A stretch of 6,714 nt of DNA from contig CAAFIS010000172.1 in the NCBI GenBank assembly GCA_900763035.1, positions 1 through 6,714 on the forward strand, given 5' to 3'. The notes below the pieces were generated by a model. The model had not been told where the DNA came from. It did not search any database and saw nothing but the letters and a program-made list of their open reading frames with translations. The stretch is from Clostridia bacterium. Lineage in GTDB: Bacteria; Bacillota; Clostridia; Oscillospirales; Acutalibacteraceae. The translations under genes and the position numbers were made by a program. Positions within the stretch are counted from its first letter, which is position 1, and each line of letters starts with the position of its first letter. Of the stretch, positions 6,591 through 6,714 are shown piece by piece.

Positions 6591-6681
6591 GCTGCCCTGC
6601 CGTCATGCACTCGCCAAGGCGCGTCCACCGCTCTTCCGTCCTGCACTGTCTGTGATCGGCGTATCCGCGGGCATTGCCCGC
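6591..6681 (-). repeat. Structured repeat element, copy C2
   Basis: Read on the minus strand: hairpin 6681-6667, GGACGCGCCTTGG at 6626-6614 and AGGGCAGC at 6598-6591. Comparing 6510-6610 with 6611-6711 shows 101-nt units differing at one position only (T6588 versus C6689), so the duplication is recent or kept uniform. A 10-nt linker separates it from C1. Confidence 0.85.
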
Positions 6682-6691
6682 CCGCCGGCGT

Positions 6692-6714
6692 GCTGCCCTG
6701 CCGTCATGCACCCA
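6692..6714 (-). repeat. Structured repeat element, copy C3 (cut by window edge)
   Basis: GCTGCCCT at 6692-6699 is the AGGGCAGC end box of a further minus-strand copy. The 15 nt after it (6700-6714) match the corresponding spacer of C2 apart from a few bases. The array therefore continues beyond the window, with the next CCAAGGCGCGTCC expected at 6715. Confidence 0.7.

Noticed and set aside
6490..6714. Tandem 101-nt repeats read as a CRISPR array or a coding repeat
   Set aside because: The whole unit is repeated, without unique spacers, and the open frames through it (for example 6367-6711 minus) are low-complexity and lack start signals.

Overview
The window looks like a piece of a GC-rich Bacillota (Firmicutes) chromosome, most plausibly a gut Clostridia of the Oscillospiraceae/Ruminococcaceae type. 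This placement is inference. It rests on the strong GGAGG-type ribosome sites, a YfhO-family envelope protein, a secreted protein with a SipW-type signal peptide, and the high third-position GC of all four genes. No rRNA, tRNA, CRISPR array or transposase gene was seen.

Layout. Positions 1-4051 hold three tightly packed plus-strand genes that look like one operon entered from the left edge. The first is a YfhO/GT-C type polytopic membrane protein missing only its extreme N-terminus. The second is a TIM-barrel sugar phosphate isomerase/epimerase whose start almost touches the previous stop. The third is a cytosolic SASA/CE6-type acetylesterase 33 nt further on. A 559-nt gap follows (4052-4610). 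It carries two degenerate copies of a structured repeat, a 38-nt near-perfect palindrome, a strong intrinsic terminator (4407-4446), and then an extended -10 promoter and a leader hairpin for the next gene. Positions 4611-6377 encode a 588-residue secreted protein: a SipW-type signal, a TasA/camelysin-like N-terminal domain, and two copies of a beta-helix-like module. A perfect terminator hairpin (6404-6438) ends that unit. The last 230 nt are a tandem array of the same structured repeat, in the opposite orientation.

The most interesting signal is this repeat family. Each copy is 90-91 nt, with fixed spacing between boxes: a 6-bp hairpin with a 3-nt loop, 9 nt, GATC, 15 nt, CGGRAG, 5-6 nt, GGACGCGCCTTGG, 15 nt, AGGGCRGC. 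Two copies lie on the plus strand before the surface-protein gene. Two complete copies and one cut by the window edge lie on the minus strand after it, so both arrays point at that gene. The hairpin shows a compensatory base-pair change. In the first copy the hairpin is exactly the last five sense codons of the esterase gene. I do not recognise the family by name.

How the genes may work together: a lipid-linked sugar transferase-like membrane protein, a sugar isomerase and a sugar deacetylase in one operon suggest envelope glycan or acetylated-sugar metabolism. The substrate cannot be read from sequence. The surface protein has its own promoter and terminators on both sides, so it is probably an independent unit.
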